Part shown: positions 5,096 through 5,831 of the stretch, piece by piece
How the letters are laid out: each line of letters begins with the position of its first letter
Numbering within the stretch: position 1 is the stretch's first letter
Source: Gemmatimonadota bacterium
GTDB lineage: Bacteria; Gemmatimonadota; Gemmatimonadetes; Gemmatimonadales; Gemmatimonadaceae
NCBI GenBank assembly: GCA_029884515.1
Contig: JAOUHR010000139.1
Location: 1-5,831, forward strand
Direction: 5' to 3'
Length of the DNA stretch: 5,831 bases
Notes under the pieces: generated by a model
The model's input: the letters and a program-made list of their open reading frames with translations, nothing else
The model's database searches: none
What the model was told of the DNA's origin: nothing
Made by a program: the position numbers and the translations under genes

Positions 5096-5831
5096 CTAGT
5101 CCCACTGCTGCGATGGCGCGTACCGCCGGCGCAACAACTGCACGCGGCGATCGGCGTCCTCGCGCACGGGCTGCACCGAACGCAGGACGCGCCACGACTC
5201 CGCACCCCGCTGCAGCAGGTACCGGTGCACCTCCTCGTTCCACGCCGCCGACGGACTGCGGATCTCGACGAAGTCCACCCAAGTCCACATCATCCAGACC
5301 GCGACACCGTCGAGGATGGCCTTGGTGCGCGCGGAGAGCACCGGCTTGCCGTTCACGGAGCCAGGTCCCGGCAGCGAGAGGCCGCCACCGAACGGCACCT
5401 CCATCGAGCAGGGCGCATCGTCATAGTTCGGCGGCTGGCACGCCGGCAGGTCGGTGAAGCCCGACGGCGGCCCGCGGCGCGGGACCTCCGAGAGGTTCGG
5501 CGCGATCGACGGTACGGCAGGTCGAACCGGCGCGCCGGGGAGCGGCCGGGCGACCGGTGGCGGCGCAGGCTGTGGAGTCACCGGCTGCGGCGTCACAGGC
5601 TGCGGCGCCGGCTGGCGCACCGGCGTCCGCGTCGTCGGCAGGATGATGCCGGACACCGTGTCGTCGATCTCGCGTCGGCGCAGCTCCACCCGCCGGTTGA
5701 GCGCACGGCCCTCCGCCGTCGCGTTCGTCCCGAGCGGTTCGTCAGCGCCATAGCCGCGGGCCACCATGCGAATGGTGTCGACGCCCTGGCTCGCGAGGAA
5801 GGCGCGCACCGCGCGCGCCCGGGCGAGCGAG
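5096..5831 (-). CDS. OmpA-family peptidoglycan-binding envelope protein, 5' end outside the window
   Basis: The 244 codons visible run in from the right edge without a stop, starting within an OmpA C-terminal-like domain: SLARARAVRAFLASQGVD, then ARGYGADEP, GTNATAEGRALNRRVEL. This is the second half of the domain that binds peptidoglycan diaminopimelate in Gram-negative envelopes; the first half, with the family's key Asp, is beyond the window. A Pro-rich linker follows (about 5510-5645, PQPVT repeats). A C-terminal region of about 130 residues contains two Cys (codons 5438-5440 and 5408-5410) around PPNYDDAP, then VLSARTKAILDGVAVW, VDFVEIRSP, HRYLLQRGAESWRVLRS and ADRRVQLLRRR. The order and spacing of these pieces resemble an OmpA-like fold that has lost its ligand residues. 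It ends QQWD-TAG, one base before the methyltransferase remnant, so the two were probably co-transcribed. Likely exported, though the signal peptide is not visible. Confidence 0.85.
   Translation of the reverse strand, partial: SLARARAVRAFLASQGVDTIRMVARGYGADEPLGTNATAEGRALNRRVELRRREIDDTVSGIILPTTRTPVRQPAPQPVTPQPVTPQPAPPPVARPLPGAPVRPAVPSIAPNLSEVPRRGPPSGFTDLPACQPPNYDDAPCSMEVPFGGGLSLPGPGSVNGKPVLSARTKAILDGVAVWMMWTWVDFVEIRSPSAAWNEEVHRYLLQRGAESWRVLRSVQPVREDADRRVQLLRRRYAPSQQWD
5562..5615 (-). repeat. 15-bp tandem repeat encoding a PQPVT linker
   Basis: Two 15-base units (5574-5588 and 5589-5603) differ at two positions, and shortened 12-base variants flank them (5562-5573 and 5604-5615). On the coding strand they give the residues PAPQPVTPQPVTPQPAP in the OmpA-like protein. 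Such units tend to expand and contract by slippage, changing linker length between the peptidoglycan-binding domain and the C-terminal domain without frameshift. Confidence 0.7.

Overview
The window is high-GC DNA with strongly GC3-biased codons. It comes from a free-living Gram-negative-type bacterium: there is an OmpA-family envelope protein, a secreted S9 peptidase with an Ala-rich signal peptide ending in LLGAQ, and a prokaryotic inward-rectifier K+ channel. This combination and style fit Gemmatimonadota or a similar high-GC soil or freshwater lineage. That assignment is inference; no rRNA or other marker is present.

Layout, left to right. Positions 1-254 are non-coding and hold a G10 run, a 10-bp hairpin and a candidate -10 element. 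A plus-strand gene (255-2315) encodes an exported prolyl-oligopeptidase-type serine peptidase with a complete Ser/Asp/His triad. A 129-bp gap with a GC-rich hairpin follows, then a plus-strand KirBac-type potassium channel (2445-3410) with an intact TIGYG filter. The channel gene converges on a minus-strand GAF-GGDEF diguanylate cyclase (3441-4415). The 30 bp between their stop codons form a long hairpin whose base pairs include both stop codons. Upstream of the cyclase on the minus strand lies a broken class I SAM methyltransferase gene (4510-5094), with two in-frame TAG codons and a missing central section. It begins one base after the stop of a partial OmpA-like gene (5096 to the window edge), whose C-terminal half looks like a second, degenerate OmpA-type domain.

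The genes do not form an obvious single pathway. Peptidase, K+ channel and cyclase each appear to have their own promoter. The OmpA-like gene and the methyltransferase remnant look like one transcription unit. The cyclase has a good Shine-Dalgarno and a plausible promoter in the gap after the methyltransferase remnant, so it could be expressed independently. I see no mobile element, CRISPR array, tRNA or rRNA. The most informative anomaly is the decayed methyltransferase; the diverged second domain of the OmpA-like protein comes next. I did not find a convincing new multi-gene system here.
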